Shown in pieces: positions 35,144-44,179 of a stretch of 64,000 nt of DNA. The stretch comes from Namhaeicola sp039714555 (GTDB lineage Bacteria; Bacteroidota; Bacteroidia; Flavobacteriales; Flavobacteriaceae). Position 1 is the stretch's first letter, and each line of letters opens with the position of its first letter. Below the pieces are notes generated by a model. That model saw only the letters and a program-made list of their open reading frames with translations, was not told the origin of the DNA and did no database searches. A program made the position numbers and the translations under genes. Location of the stretch: contig JBDLJB010000003.1 in NCBI GenBank assembly GCA_039714555.1, forward strand, positions 83,239 to 147,238. The letters are read 5' to 3'.

Positions 35144-35203
35144 AGTGCACTTTGTATATGAAAATATCAAAAAAGGCTTGTCTTCACGACAAGCTTTTTT
35201 TTT
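35138..35203 (+). terminator. trp attenuator (antiterminator / terminator switch)
   Basis: Terminator: GCTTGTC (35176-35182), loop, GACAAGC (35188-35194), then nine T. Antiterminator: TCGTGAAG (35138-35145) is exactly complementary to CTTCACGA (35182-35189), which covers the loop and base of the terminator. A ribosome stalled at the Trp codons leaves 35138-35145 free to pair, while one that reaches the TGA masks it and lets the terminator form. The trpE start follows 65 nt later. Confidence 0.9.
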
Positions 35204-35268
35204 AATAAAATTTTAAGTTTCATAATTATCATAGTAGAAATTTAAAAGATATAGAAACAAATAATAAA

Positions 35269-36666
35269 ATGAAATTTAAATTAAAAACACATTATAAAAA
35301 AATATTGGCTGATACCATTACACCGGTTAGTATTTATTTAAAGATAAGAGACAGGTTTCCTAATAGTATATTGTTAGAAAGCTCTGATTATCACGGTAAT
35401 GAAAACAGTTTTTCTTATATTTGTTGTAATCCTATTGCAAGTATCAGTATTAAAAATGAGTTAATTACCGAAATTTTCCCCGACGGCAGTATTCAGAAAA
35501 CTTCAATTGATAAAAAAACTGATGTCCCTTTAACAATTCATCAATTCAGTAAAAGATTTGATACTCAAAATCAAGACTTTAAATTTATTAATAAAGGATT
35601 ATTTGGCTATATAAGTTATGATGCTGTTAAATATTTTGAAGATATTTCAATAGAAAAAAAGGATGATGATTTAGATATACCTGATGCTTATTACGCTGTT
35701 TATCAAAATATTATTGCCATAAATCATTTTAAAAATGAAGCCTATATTTTTGCGCATTGTTTTGAAAATGAGAGTAATATTGAAGAGATCAATCAATTGA
35801 TAGCCAATAAGAACTTCGCATCTTATGCATATAAGAATTCATCGGATGAAACTTCTAATCTAACGGATGATGAATATATGCAGCATGTAGAATTGGCAAA
35901 AAAACATTGTTATAGAGGTGATGTTTTTCAGTTGGTTCTATCAAGAAGATTTTCTCAAGGTTTTAAAGGAGATGAGTTTAATGTTTATCGCGCATTACGA
36001 TCTATAAATCCATCACCATATTTATTTTATTTTGATTATGGTAATTTTAAGATATTTGGCTCATCGCCAGAAGCTCAGTTGATAGTTAACAATGATAAAG
36101 CCGAAATTCATCCTATTGCCGGAACTTTTAAGAGAACCGGTAATGATGAAAAGGATCTAGAGGTTGCCAAGTCACTTGTAAATGATGAAAAAGAAAATGC
36201 CGAACATGTAATGTTAGTTGATTTAGCAAGAAATGACCTGAGCAGAAATGGTGAAAATGTTAAAGTAGAAACATATAAAGAAATTCAGTTCTTTTCACAT
36301 GTAATTCATTTGGTTTCTAAAGTAACAGGTAAAAAATTTGATGATGCGATCACATTTCAAGTCGTAGCTGATACTTTTCCGGCAGGTACATTATCGGGAG
36401 CACCCAAACATAAAGCAATGCAATTGATTGAAAAGTATGAAAAAACAAATCGTAGTTCTTATGGTGGTGCAATTGGTTTTATGGATTTTGATGGTAATTT
36501 TAACCATGCTATTATCATTAGGTCTTTTTTGAGTAAAAACCATCGTTTATTTTACCAGGCCGGAGCAGGTATAGTTGCCAAATCAAGTGCAAAAAATGAA
36601 TTACAAGAAGTTTATAATAAATTAAAAGCTTTACATAAAGCTTTAGAATTAGCAGAAAATATTTAA
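35269..36666 (+). CDS. trpE: Anthranilate synthase component I
   Basis: A 465-residue chorismate-using enzyme forming anthranilate with TrpG. The N-terminal LLESSD (35-40) is the tryptophan feedback site. The C-terminal chorismate domain shows SSPEAQL, HPIAGTFKRTG, DLARNDLSRNG, FPAGTLSGAPK and GAGIVAKS. First structural gene after the attenuator; only 3 nt before trpG. Confidence 0.97.
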   Translation: MKFKLKTHYKKILADTITPVSIYLKIRDRFPNSILLESSDYHGNENSFSYICCNPIASISIKNELITEIFPDGSIQKTSIDKKTDVPLTIHQFSKRFDTQNQDFKFINKGLFGYISYDAVKYFEDISIEKKDDDLDIPDAYYAVYQNIIAINHFKNEAYIFAHCFENESNIEEINQLIANKNFASYAYKNSSDETSNLTDDEYMQHVELAKKHCYRGDVFQLVLSRRFSQGFKGDEFNVYRALRSINPSPYLFYFDYGNFKIFGSSPEAQLIVNNDKAEIHPIAGTFKRTGNDEKDLEVAKSLVNDEKENAEHVMLVDLARNDLSRNGENVKVETYKEIQFFSHVIHLVSKVTGKKFDDAITFQVVADTFPAGTLSGAPKHKAMQLIEKYEKTNRSSYGGAIGFMDFDGNFNHAIIIRSFLSKNHRLFYQAGAGIVAKSSAKNELQEVYNKLKALHKALELAENI

Positions 36667-36669
36667 ACA

Positions 36670-37236
36670 ATGAAAAAGATTTTGGTTATTGATAATTATG
36701 ATTCATTTACATACAATCTTGTACACTATTTACAAGACCTAAATTGTGAGGTTACTGTAAAACGGAATGATAAATTACATATTGATGAAGTAGAAGAATT
36801 TGATAAAATTTTGCTTTCTCCCGGACCCGGAATTCCTGATGAAGCGGGACTTCTGAAGCCAATTATTAAAAAATATGCACCAACAAAAAGTATTCTGGGT
36901 ATTTGTTTAGGTCAGCAAGCTATTGCTGAAGTTTTTGGAGGTAAAATTGAAAATTTAGACAAGGTTTATCACGGAGTTTCAACAAATATAGAATTGATAA
37001 ATAGCGATGAAATATTATATAAAGATATATCCAATAAACTGGAAGTAGGGCGTTACCATTCATGGGTAGTTTCTGATGATCTGCCGGAAGTTTTGATTAC
37101 AACTTCAGTTGATAAAAATGGTGAAATTATGTCTTTAAAACATAAGGATTTTGATGTTAGAGCAGTACAATACCATCCCGAATCTATTTTAACACCAGAA
37201 GGAAAAAAAATATTAAAGAATTGGGTCGAGGCATAA
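36670..37236 (+). CDS. trpG: Anthranilate synthase component II (glutamine amidotransferase)
   Basis: A 188-residue class I glutamine amidotransferase that feeds ammonia to TrpE. Nucleophile Cys is in GICLGQQAIAE; His and Glu are in QYHPESI near the C-terminus; LSPGPGIPDEAG forms the oxyanion region. Proteins of this type may also serve p-aminobenzoate synthesis; the operon position supports TrpG. Confidence 0.95.
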   Translation: MKKILVIDNYDSFTYNLVHYLQDLNCEVTVKRNDKLHIDEVEEFDKILLSPGPGIPDEAGLLKPIIKKYAPTKSILGICLGQQAIAEVFGGKIENLDKVYHGVSTNIELINSDEILYKDISNKLEVGRYHSWVVSDDLPEVLITTSVDKNGEIMSLKHKDFDVRAVQYHPESILTPEGKKILKNWVEA

Positions 37237-37240
37237 AACT

Positions 37241-37290
37241 CCCTTCTTGAGAGGGGTGACCATTCAGAAGAATGAAGAATGGTCGGTGTG
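37241..37290. repeat. Intergenic hairpin element between trpG and trpD
   Basis: The spacer contains a CTCCCTTCTTGAGAGGGG-type stretch and an 8-bp perfect inverted repeat GACCATTC / GAATGGTC (37258-37265/37277-37284). The GC-rich look is unlike the flanks and resembles dispersed Bacteroidota intergenic repeats. In the trp mRNA it would form a hairpin and might affect stability. Confidence 0.45.
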
Positions 37291-37335
37291 TAATGAATTT
37301 AAATAATTTATAAAATATACTGAAACAAGTTCAGC

Positions 37336-38328
37336 ATGAAACAAATATTAAACAGATTAATAAACCAAGAAAAAATTACCAAAGAAGAAGCTAAAAATGT
37401 TTTGGTGAATATTTCAAATGGTAAATATAATAATAGTCAAATAGCTTCTTTTTTAACAGTTTACATGATGCGAAGTATTTCTGTTGAAGAGCTTGATGGT
37501 TTTAGAGAAGCACTTCTTGAATTGTGCTTGCCAATAGATCTTTCAGCTTTTAATACGATAGATCTTTGCGGAACAGGAGGAGATGGTAAAGATACTTTTA
37601 ATATATCAACTTTAGCATCTTTTGTAACAGCAGGTGCAGGAGTAAAAGTTGCAAAACACGGAAATTACGGTGTTTCATCATCTTGTGGTTCATCTAATGT
37701 TTTGGAATTTTTAGGAGTTAAATTCACCAATAAAGAGAGTAGTTTACAAAAGACAATCGATGAAGCAGGAATATGTGTATTACATGCACCATTATTTCAT
37801 CCGGCAATGAAAAATGTAGCACCAATTAGAAAAGAATTAGGTGTAAAAACTTTTTTTAATATGTTGGGTCCTATGGTAAATCCGTCGTTTCCACAGAATC
37901 AAATGGTAGGTGTTTTTAATTTAGAATTGGCAAGAATGTATGGCTATCTGTACCAAAACACCGATAAAAATTACGCAATTTTACATGATTTGGCTGGATA
38001 TGATGAAATTTCACTAACTGATAAAACCAAAATGATTACCAATACTGAGGATAAGATTATGTATCCGGCTGATTTAAATTTAAAAAAGCTTTCTGCCAAA
38101 GAAATAAAAGGTGGATTAACAGTGAAGGATAGTGCTAAAATTTTTAATGATATCCTTAGGGGAGAGGGAACAGAAGCTCAAAATAATGTGGTATGTGCCA
38201 ATGCGGGATTGGCAATTGCTACAGTTAATAATTTGTCGCATCAGGAAGGGTTCACTTTAGCAGAAAGATCGTTAAAAGATAAAGGTGCTTTAAAGACTTT
38301 TAATAAATTAATTGAATTGAGTTTATAA
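37336..38328 (+). CDS. trpD: Anthranilate phosphoribosyltransferase
   Basis: A 330-residue enzyme joining PRPP and anthranilate. Family motifs are CGTGGDGKDTFNIST (PRPP loop), KHGNYGVSSSCGSSNVLE and HPAMKNVAPIRKELGVKTFFN (anthranilate tunnel). Length is normal. Confidence 0.97.
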   Translation: MKQILNRLINQEKITKEEAKNVLVNISNGKYNNSQIASFLTVYMMRSISVEELDGFREALLELCLPIDLSAFNTIDLCGTGGDGKDTFNISTLASFVTAGAGVKVAKHGNYGVSSSCGSSNVLEFLGVKFTNKESSLQKTIDEAGICVLHAPLFHPAMKNVAPIRKELGVKTFFNMLGPMVNPSFPQNQMVGVFNLELARMYGYLYQNTDKNYAILHDLAGYDEISLTDKTKMITNTEDKIMYPADLNLKKLSAKEIKGGLTVKDSAKIFNDILRGEGTEAQNNVVCANAGLAIATVNNLSHQEGFTLAERSLKDKGALKTFNKLIELSL

Positions 38329-38370
38329 GAAAATATGTATGAACTTTAAGGTCATTTATTAAGTAATAAA

Positions 38371-39147
38371 ATGAATATTCTAGATAAAATAGTAGCAGAT
38401 AAACGTTTAGAAGTTGCAATGAAAAAAGTAACTTTACCTGTAGATTTTCTAATGAATTCACCTTTATTTATCAGAAAAACATTTTCACTTGCAGAAAGTG
38501 TAAGAAGAGGTAGTGGCATTATAGCCGAATTCAAACGGCGATCACCTTCTAAACAAGTAATAAATCAAAAAAGTAATGTTATTGATGTAGTGAAAGGTTA
38601 TGAAAAGGCCGGAGTTTCGGGAATTTCTGTTTTAGGAGACACCAAATATTTTGGAGGCGCTTTAGATGATCTGATTCAAGTTAGAAATTCGGTAAATATT
38701 CCAATTTTGAGAAAAGAATTTATCATTGATATCTACCAAATATATGAAGCAAAAGCATTTGGTGCTGATGCAATTTTATTGATTGCGGCAATTTTAAATG
38801 AAGACGAGATCATAGCATTTTCAAAACAAGCAAAAGAACTTGGAATGGATGTTTTATTAGAAATTCACAACAAAGCGGAGCTTAAAAAATCAGATCTTAC
38901 TTATGTAGATTTGGTTGGTGTAAACAATAGAAATCTTAAAACTTTTGAAGTTTCGTTAGAAACGAGTAAGAGTTTATCAGAATTAATTTCGAATGATAAA
39001 GTTAAGATCTCAGAAAGTGGTATAAGTTCAATTGAAGCAATAAATGAATTAAAAAAGTACGGATTTCAAGGTTTTTTAATTGGTGAAAATTTTATGAAGA
39101 CAGATAATCCCGGAGCAGCAGCAATAGATTTTTTAAATAAATTATAA
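38371..39147 (+). CDS. trpC: Indole-3-glycerol phosphate synthase
   Basis: A 258-residue TIM barrel. Catalytic residues occur in IIAEFKRRSPSK (Glu, Lys), LRKEFIIDIYQ (Lys), LLEIHN (Glu) and VGVNNRNLKTF (Asn); the phosphate site is near the C-terminal SESGI and LIGENFM. Separate from TrpF, not fused. Confidence 0.97.
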   Translation: MNILDKIVADKRLEVAMKKVTLPVDFLMNSPLFIRKTFSLAESVRRGSGIIAEFKRRSPSKQVINQKSNVIDVVKGYEKAGVSGISVLGDTKYFGGALDDLIQVRNSVNIPILRKEFIIDIYQIYEAKAFGADAILLIAAILNEDEIIAFSKQAKELGMDVLLEIHNKAELKKSDLTYVDLVGVNNRNLKTFEVSLETSKSLSELISNDKVKISESGISSIEAINELKKYGFQGFLIGENFMKTDNPGAAAIDFLNKL

Positions 39148-39152
39148 GACAA

Positions 39153-39860
39153 ATGGATATTCAAAGTGAAAATAGATCCAATTTTACGTTTGCCAGGAGA
39201 GATGCCGATAGACAGAATGGGTTGAAACTCAAAATCTGTGGGATGAAATATCCTGAGAATATTAAATCTGTTGCAGTATTGCAGCCCGATTATCTTGGAT
39301 TTATATTTTACGAAAGATCAAAAAGAAATTTTGAAGGAGAAATTCCTCATATTTCTGATAAAATCAAAAAAACCGGTGTATTTGTTGATACATCAATAGA
39401 AATTATTATTAAAAAAGTAAATAAATATAGACTTAAAGCTATACAATTACACGGAGAAGAAAGTGTTGAATTTTGTAGAAAATTAAGAGAAGAACTGAAA
39501 GATGTAACTATTGAGATCATTAAAGTTTTCTCTATTGGAGATACTTTTGATTTTTCTGTTTTAAAAATATATGAAGATGTATGTGATTACTTTTTATTTG
39601 ATACTAAAGGAAAGGAAAAAGGAGGAAATGGAATTACTTTCAACTGGGAGTTATTAAAAAATTACCCAAATCAAAAACCTTATTTTTTAAGTGGTGGTAT
39701 TGGTTTGGAAGAGGTAAAAGATATCAAAGAATTTTTTAAGACTGAAGCTTCAAAGTATTGTTATGCATTGGATATCAATAGTAAATTTGAAGATGAACCG
39801 GGATTGAAAAATATAAAAGATTTAAAATTATTCATTAAAGATTTAAAACTAAAAATTTAA
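39153..39860 (+). CDS. trpF: Phosphoribosylanthranilate isomerase
   Basis: A TIM-barrel isomerase whose conserved part begins LKLKICGMK, with the catalytic Cys in this motif. The catalytic Asp is in FDTKGKEKGGNG; the phosphate site is FLSGGIG. The ATG at 39153 would add 23 residues unlike TrpF homologues, encoded by DNA that resembles an intergenic repeat. A TTG at 39222 sits exactly where homologues start and is the likelier initiation codon. From there the protein is 212 residues. Confidence 0.93.
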   Translation: MDIQSENRSNFTFARRDADRQNGLKLKICGMKYPENIKSVAVLQPDYLGFIFYERSKRNFEGEIPHISDKIKKTGVFVDTSIEIIIKKVNKYRLKAIQLHGEESVEFCRKLREELKDVTIEIIKVFSIGDTFDFSVLKIYEDVCDYFLFDTKGKEKGGNGITFNWELLKNYPNQKPYFLSGGIGLEEVKDIKEFFKTEASKYCYALDINSKFEDEPGLKNIKDLKLFIKDLKLKI

Positions 39861-39897
39861 TTCTTACACGAAGAAGTTACTTAGATTATAAAGATTT

Positions 39898-39946
39898 ATT
39901 TCTTTGTGCTCTTTGCGGTATCTTTGTGTTCATAGCGGTTAAAAAA
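39898..39946 (+). repeat. Two 20-bp direct repeats before trpB
   Basis: TCTTTGTGCTCTTTGCGGTA (39901-39920) is followed directly by a 16/20 copy (39921-39940). This CTTTGTG..CTTTGCGGT text belongs to a widespread dispersed intergenic repeat type. It lies in the 94-nt trpF-trpB spacer. Confidence 0.5.
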
Positions 39947-39954
39947 TACATAAT

Positions 39955-41142
39955 ATGAAAAATTCATATCACGCAGATAAAAATGGGTATTATGGTGAAT
40001 TTGGTGGCGCTTTTATTCCCGAAATGTTATATCCGAATGTAGAAAAGTTAAAGCAAGTATATATTGATACAATGCAGGAAGTATCTTTTCAGAAAGAATT
40101 TCAGCAATTGCTAAAAGATTATGTTGGCAGACCTTCTCCGTTGTATTTCGCAAAACGGTTATCTGAGAAATACCAAACAAAGATCTATTTAAAACGAGAA
40201 GATCTAAATCATACAGGAGCACATAAGATAAATAATACTATCGGTCAGATATTATTGGCAAAGCGATTGGGTAAAAAACGAATTATTGCAGAAACCGGTG
40301 CTGGTCAGCATGGGGTTGCCACAGCTACAGTATGTGCTTTGGCAGGAGTTGAGTGTATAGTTTATATGGGTGAAATTGATATTGCTCGTCAGGCACCAAA
40401 TGTTGCCCGAATGAAAATGTTGGGAGCAAAGGTAATTCCTGCAACTTCGGGAAGTAAGACTTTAAAAGATGCTACAAATGAAGCGATTAGAGATTGGATC
40501 AATAACCCTGAAGATACTTTTTATATCATAGGTTCTGTAGTCGGACCACATCCTTATCCGGATATGGTTACCAGATTTCAATCGGTAATTTCCGAAGAGA
40601 TGAAAAGGCAATTAAAAGAGAAGGAAGATACAGAAAACCCAGATTATATTATTGCATGTGTTGGTGGAGGAAGTAATGCTGCAGGTGCATTTTTTCATTA
40701 TTTAGATAATGAAAAAGTAAAATTAATTGCTGTTGAAGCTGCCGGAAAGGGAATTAATTCAGGTGAATCAGCTGCTACTAGTTTGTTAGGAAATGATGGT
40801 ATCATCCACGGAAGTAGGACTTTGTTAATGCAAACAAAAGATGGGCAAATTACCGAGCCTTACTCAATTTCGGCAGGATTGGATTATCCGGGTGTTGGAC
40901 CGCAACATGCGTATTTATATAAATCGGGTAGGGCAAAATTTTTAAATGCAACTGATGATGAAGCCATGCAGGCGGGATTAGAATTATGTAAGCTGGAGGG
41001 AATAATTCCCGCTATAGAATCAGCACATGCATTGGCAGCCTTAGATAAAATTGAGTTTAAAAAGGATGATATTGTAGTAGTGAATTTATCAGGTAGAGGA
41101 GATAAAGATTTAAATACTTACATTGATTATTTTGATTTTTAA
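39955..41142 (+). CDS. trpB: Tryptophan synthase beta chain
   Basis: A 395-residue PLP enzyme that condenses indole with serine. The Schiff-base Lys is in NHTGAHKINNTIGQ (about residue 88); the phosphate loop CVGGGSNAAG and the catalytic Glu in AETGAGQHG are present. It is of the TrpB1 type, expected to pair with TrpA, here two genes downstream. Confidence 0.98.
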   Translation: MKNSYHADKNGYYGEFGGAFIPEMLYPNVEKLKQVYIDTMQEVSFQKEFQQLLKDYVGRPSPLYFAKRLSEKYQTKIYLKREDLNHTGAHKINNTIGQILLAKRLGKKRIIAETGAGQHGVATATVCALAGVECIVYMGEIDIARQAPNVARMKMLGAKVIPATSGSKTLKDATNEAIRDWINNPEDTFYIIGSVVGPHPYPDMVTRFQSVISEEMKRQLKEKEDTENPDYIIACVGGGSNAAGAFFHYLDNEKVKLIAVEAAGKGINSGESAATSLLGNDGIIHGSRTLLMQTKDGQITEPYSISAGLDYPGVGPQHAYLYKSGRAKFLNATDDEAMQAGLELCKLEGIIPAIESAHALAALDKIEFKKDDIVVVNLSGRGDKDLNTYIDYFDF

Positions 41143-41174
41143 TTAACCTCACTTTTAATTTAAAACATATTAAA

Positions 41175-42260
41175 ATGAAGAGAAAAGCTTTATTATTTTC
41201 ATTGTTGACATTCTATTTAGGAAGCAACTTTATATTCTCTCAAAAGAGAAAAGACAAATTTGTTATAGCTTCCTGGATAAGTCCTAAAGAAGGAGAATTT
41301 AAACAGGAGGAATGGAAAAAGAAGATCAGTTATTACGATTCGTTGGGTATTAGTGAGATATTGGTTGAGGTAAAGCATTTAGATAATGATAAGCTCAAAG
41401 ATATAGTTGCAATTGCTAAGCAGAAAAAGATAAAAGTTCATGCCTGGATGTGGACATTTAACCGTCCCGGAGATACCATTGCAAACAAACATCCGGAATG
41501 GTATTCTGTTAATAGAAATGGTCAAAATTCTCTAGAATACCGACCCTATGTTGATCATTATCAGTGGTTGAGTCCGTTTCACCCCAAAGCACGTGAACAT
41601 ATCAAAAATAATGTTCGAGATTTAATGAAAGTCAAAGGTTTAGCATCTGTTCATTTAGATTTTGTTCGTTATGTTGATGTTATTTTACCAATAGAATTAC
41701 AGCCAAAATATAATTTGGTTCAAGATCATGAAATGCCCGAATATGATTTTGGTTACCATCCTTTGGCAATTGAAAAATTTAAAGAGATGTTTGGAAAAGA
41801 TCCAACAAAAATGGAGCATCCTGAGATTAGTGATGAATGGCGTCAGTTTAGGTATAATGCAATTTCAAGTTTGGTAAATGAAATTGTTGAGATGGCACAC
41901 AAAGATAAGGTGAAAATCACTGCTGCCGTTTTTCCCTTTCCTGAGCTTGCAAAACATCTGGTGAGGCAACCCTGGGATGATTTCAATATTGATGCTGCTT
42001 ATCCGATGTTATATAATAATTTTTATAATCAAGGAGTGGATTGGGTTGGTTTTGCCACAAAACAAGGAGTAAATGTTGGGAAATTTCCAATTTATTCAGG
42101 GTTATTTACACCTGCTTTTGAAAATAATCCACAAGACCTTAAAAATGCAATTGTTATTGCCAAAGAAAATGGTGCAAAAGGTATTTCATTATTTACAGCC
42201 GATCTGCTAACAGAAGAGCAAAAAGCTGTAATGGTTGATTTGAAAAAGCAGTTAAAATAA
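41175..42260 (+). CDS. Secreted glycoside-hydrolase-like protein (GHL10 type)
   Basis: A 361-residue protein with a signal peptide (residues 1-22, ending NFIFSQ) and a TIM-barrel domain like the GHL10 family. KVHAWMWTFNRPGD, SPFHPKARE, ASVHLDFVRYVDV (acidic candidate) and DAAYPMLYNNF are visible. It probably acts on a cell-wall or environmental polysaccharide outside the cytoplasm; no substrate can be named. It is inserted between trpB and trpA in the same direction (32-nt and 90-nt gaps), with no role in Trp synthesis. Confidence 0.82.
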   Translation: MKRKALLFSLLTFYLGSNFIFSQKRKDKFVIASWISPKEGEFKQEEWKKKISYYDSLGISEILVEVKHLDNDKLKDIVAIAKQKKIKVHAWMWTFNRPGDTIANKHPEWYSVNRNGQNSLEYRPYVDHYQWLSPFHPKAREHIKNNVRDLMKVKGLASVHLDFVRYVDVILPIELQPKYNLVQDHEMPEYDFGYHPLAIEKFKEMFGKDPTKMEHPEISDEWRQFRYNAISSLVNEIVEMAHKDKVKITAAVFPFPELAKHLVRQPWDDFNIDAAYPMLYNNFYNQGVDWVGFATKQGVNVGKFPIYSGLFTPAFENNPQDLKNAIVIAKENGAKGISLFTADLLTEEQKAVMVDLKKQLK

Positions 42261-42350
42261 ATTTAAGAAGTAATATTGTGATTCTCAATATTAACTATTT
42301 ATTATTAAAATGATTCTGATTTAAATTCAGAATGGAAATATTAAATTTTC

Positions 42351-43124
42351 ATGAACAGAATAAACAAAAAATTACAAGAAGATAATTTATCTACAGGTAA
42401 GATATTATCAATTTATTTTACAGCTGGATATCCAAAATTAGATGATACGGTTTCGATAATTGAAAACCTCGAAAGTGCAGGTGTAGATATGATTGAAATT
42501 GGTTTACCTTTTTCTGATCCTTTGGCCGATGGACCAACTATTCAGCAAAGTAGTACTGAAGCCTTAAAAAACGGTATGACTTCTGAAATTTTGTTTTCGC
42601 AACTAGAAAATATCCGTAAAAAAGTAAATATTCCTTTATTAATTATGGGATATTTTAATCCGATAATGCAGTATGGTGTTGAAAAATTTTGTAAAAAATG
42701 TGCTGAAATAGGTATTGATGGCCTGATTATTCCCGATTTACCGGTGGATGTTTACTATGAAAAATATCAGACATTTTTTGAGAAATATAATCTGGTAAAT
42801 GTATTTTTGATTACTCCGCAAACTTCAAAAGAAAGAATAAAATTTATTGACTCGATCTCTCAGGGTTTTATTTATATGGTAAGCTCAGCAAGTACTACAG
42901 GAACACAGAATTCTTTCGGCGAAAGCCAAAAAAATTATTTTAAAAAAATTGCTGAGATGAATTTAAGATCACCTCAAATTATTGGTTTTGGAATTTCTAA
43001 TAAAGAAACCTTTGAATTGGCAACTCAATATGCAAAAGGTGCTATTATCGGTTCAGCATTTGTAAACTTCATAATTAAAAATCCTATCAATAATATTATA
43101 AATTTCATCAAAACAATTCGATAA
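42351..43124 (+). CDS. trpA: Tryptophan synthase alpha chain
   Basis: A 257-residue TIM barrel that cleaves indole-3-glycerol phosphate and channels indole to TrpB. Catalytic Glu is in IEIGLPFSDPLADGP, the second acid Asp is in GLIIPDLPVD, and phosphate binding is at FGISNKE. Last gene of the trp operon; no clear terminator follows. Confidence 0.97.
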   Translation: MNRINKKLQEDNLSTGKILSIYFTAGYPKLDDTVSIIENLESAGVDMIEIGLPFSDPLADGPTIQQSSTEALKNGMTSEILFSQLENIRKKVNIPLLIMGYFNPIMQYGVEKFCKKCAEIGIDGLIIPDLPVDVYYEKYQTFFEKYNLVNVFLITPQTSKERIKFIDSISQGFIYMVSSASTTGTQNSFGESQKNYFKKIAEMNLRSPQIIGFGISNKETFELATQYAKGAIIGSAFVNFIIKNPINNIINFIKTIR

Positions 43125-43172
43125 TTATTGATAAAATTTTTATTAGCTTAAAATTGTTGGATTCTTTATGTC

Positions 43173-43208
43173 AAAGTGTCACTTTATTGATTTTGGCATA
43201 ATATTGTA
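43173..43208 (+). promoter_or_regulatory. Palindrome plus sigma-54-like promoter candidate
   Basis: A 13-bp palindrome AAAGTG-T-CACTTT (43173-43185) is followed by TTGGCATAATATTGTA. This resembles the -24/-12 TTGGCA..TTG pattern, but with a spacer one base short of canonical. It stands about 30-60 nt before the glutaredoxin gene. No TAnnTTTG is seen in this spacer. An additional -7 element TATTTTTG (43822-43829) lies before groES. Confidence 0.4.
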
Positions 43209-43235
43209 TATACAGTAAAAATAAATTGTATATAA

Positions 43236-43808
43236 ATGAAAATAAAACACATCAATTCACTTTCAGAGTTAGAAAAAAATTTGGATAAACAAAATAATCA
43301 ATTCATATTGCTTTATAAAAAAGGTAGTGATCAGTCAGATTGCGCTTTAGAAAACCTAAAGAATATCAATATTGAATCTGAGGTTTTAGTTGCAGATGTT
43401 TCTGAAGTAAGAGATATTCATCCAAAATATGGTATTAAATCTGCACCCAGTTTTTTAGAATTTAAAAACAAAAATTTGGTAAATGTTTACAAAGGCTGTC
43501 ATGAAAAGGAGTTTTTTAACAATTTGCTATTAGGTTCGGTGTATAAGGCTGGAAATGATGGTGAAGAAAAACCTCAAAAACGTGTAACGGTTTACTCAAC
43601 TCCAACTTGTTCATGGTGCACTCGATTGAAAACTTATTTAGACTCTAAAGGGGTTAGGTATAGAGATGTAGATGTATCAAAAGATCAAAAAGTAGCTGAA
43701 GAGTTGGTAAGAAAGAGCGGACAAAAAGGTGTGCCACAAACTGATATCAACGGACAGATTATTGTAGGTTTTGATCAAAAAAGAATAGATAGTTTATTAG
43801 GGATATAA
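43236..43808 (+). CDS. Two-domain thioredoxin-like/glutaredoxin protein
   Basis: A 190-residue protein. The C-terminal half (about 115-190) is a glutaredoxin-type domain with redox motif Cys125-Ser-Trp-Cys128 (YSTPTCSWC), a GVPQTDING cis-proline strand and GFDQKRID. The N-terminal half (about 1-100) looks like a thioredoxin fold without a CxxC motif: only Cys36 and Cys88 are present, and a cis-Pro-like SAPSFLEF is seen. Likely a thiol-disulfide exchange protein in the cytoplasm. It is followed 58 nt later by groES. Confidence 0.82.
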   Translation: MKIKHINSLSELEKNLDKQNNQFILLYKKGSDQSDCALENLKNINIESEVLVADVSEVRDIHPKYGIKSAPSFLEFKNKNLVNVYKGCHEKEFFNNLLLGSVYKAGNDGEEKPQKRVTVYSTPTCSWCTRLKTYLDSKGVRYRDVDVSKDQKVAEELVRKSGQKGVPQTDINGQIIVGFDQKRIDSLLGI

Positions 43809-43866
43809 ATAAAAACAATTATATTTTTGCAAAAAATTAAATTAATAAATTTTAAAACATATAAGA

Positions 43867-44154
43867 ATGAAAGAATTTGTACCGGTTAATCAAAATGTAC
43901 TTTTAGATATTACGGAAGATAAAAAAGAACAAAAAACTGCATCAGGAATTATTATTCCAGATTCGGCAGTCATAAAACAAAACATTGCTAAAGTTATAGC
44001 AATTGCAAAGATTGATAACGCTGAGGTTCAATCAGGTGATAAAGTATTGTATAAAGAATTCTCAGGTTCAGAAGTGAAATTTGAAGGGAAGAAATATTTA
44101 CTTATTAAATATGACGAAATACTTGCTAAAATAGTAGAGACTGAAGAAATTTAA
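43867..44154 (+). CDS. groES: GroES-type co-chaperonin without GroEL partner
   Basis: A 95-residue beta-barrel co-chaperonin. The start PVNQNVLL, the mobile-loop segment TASGIIIPDSA (about 24-34, with the Ile triplet that contacts GroEL) and the end GKKYLLIKYDEILAKI fit GroES. No groEL follows: a terminator and a histidine kinase gene come next. It may be a second or specialised GroES, or the only one, transcribed apart from groEL. Confidence 0.85.
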   Translation: MKEFVPVNQNVLLDITEDKKEQKTASGIIIPDSAVIKQNIAKVIAIAKIDNAEVQSGDKVLYKEFSGSEVKFEGKKYLLIKYDEILAKIVETEEI

Positions 44155-44179
44155 AAAATTATTATAAAACTGTTTTAAG

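Noticed and set aside
43191..43208. Firm call of a sigma-54 promoter
   Set aside because: The distance between the GG and the downstream TTG is one base short of canonical and the second element is TTGTA rather than TTGCA; listed only as a candidate.
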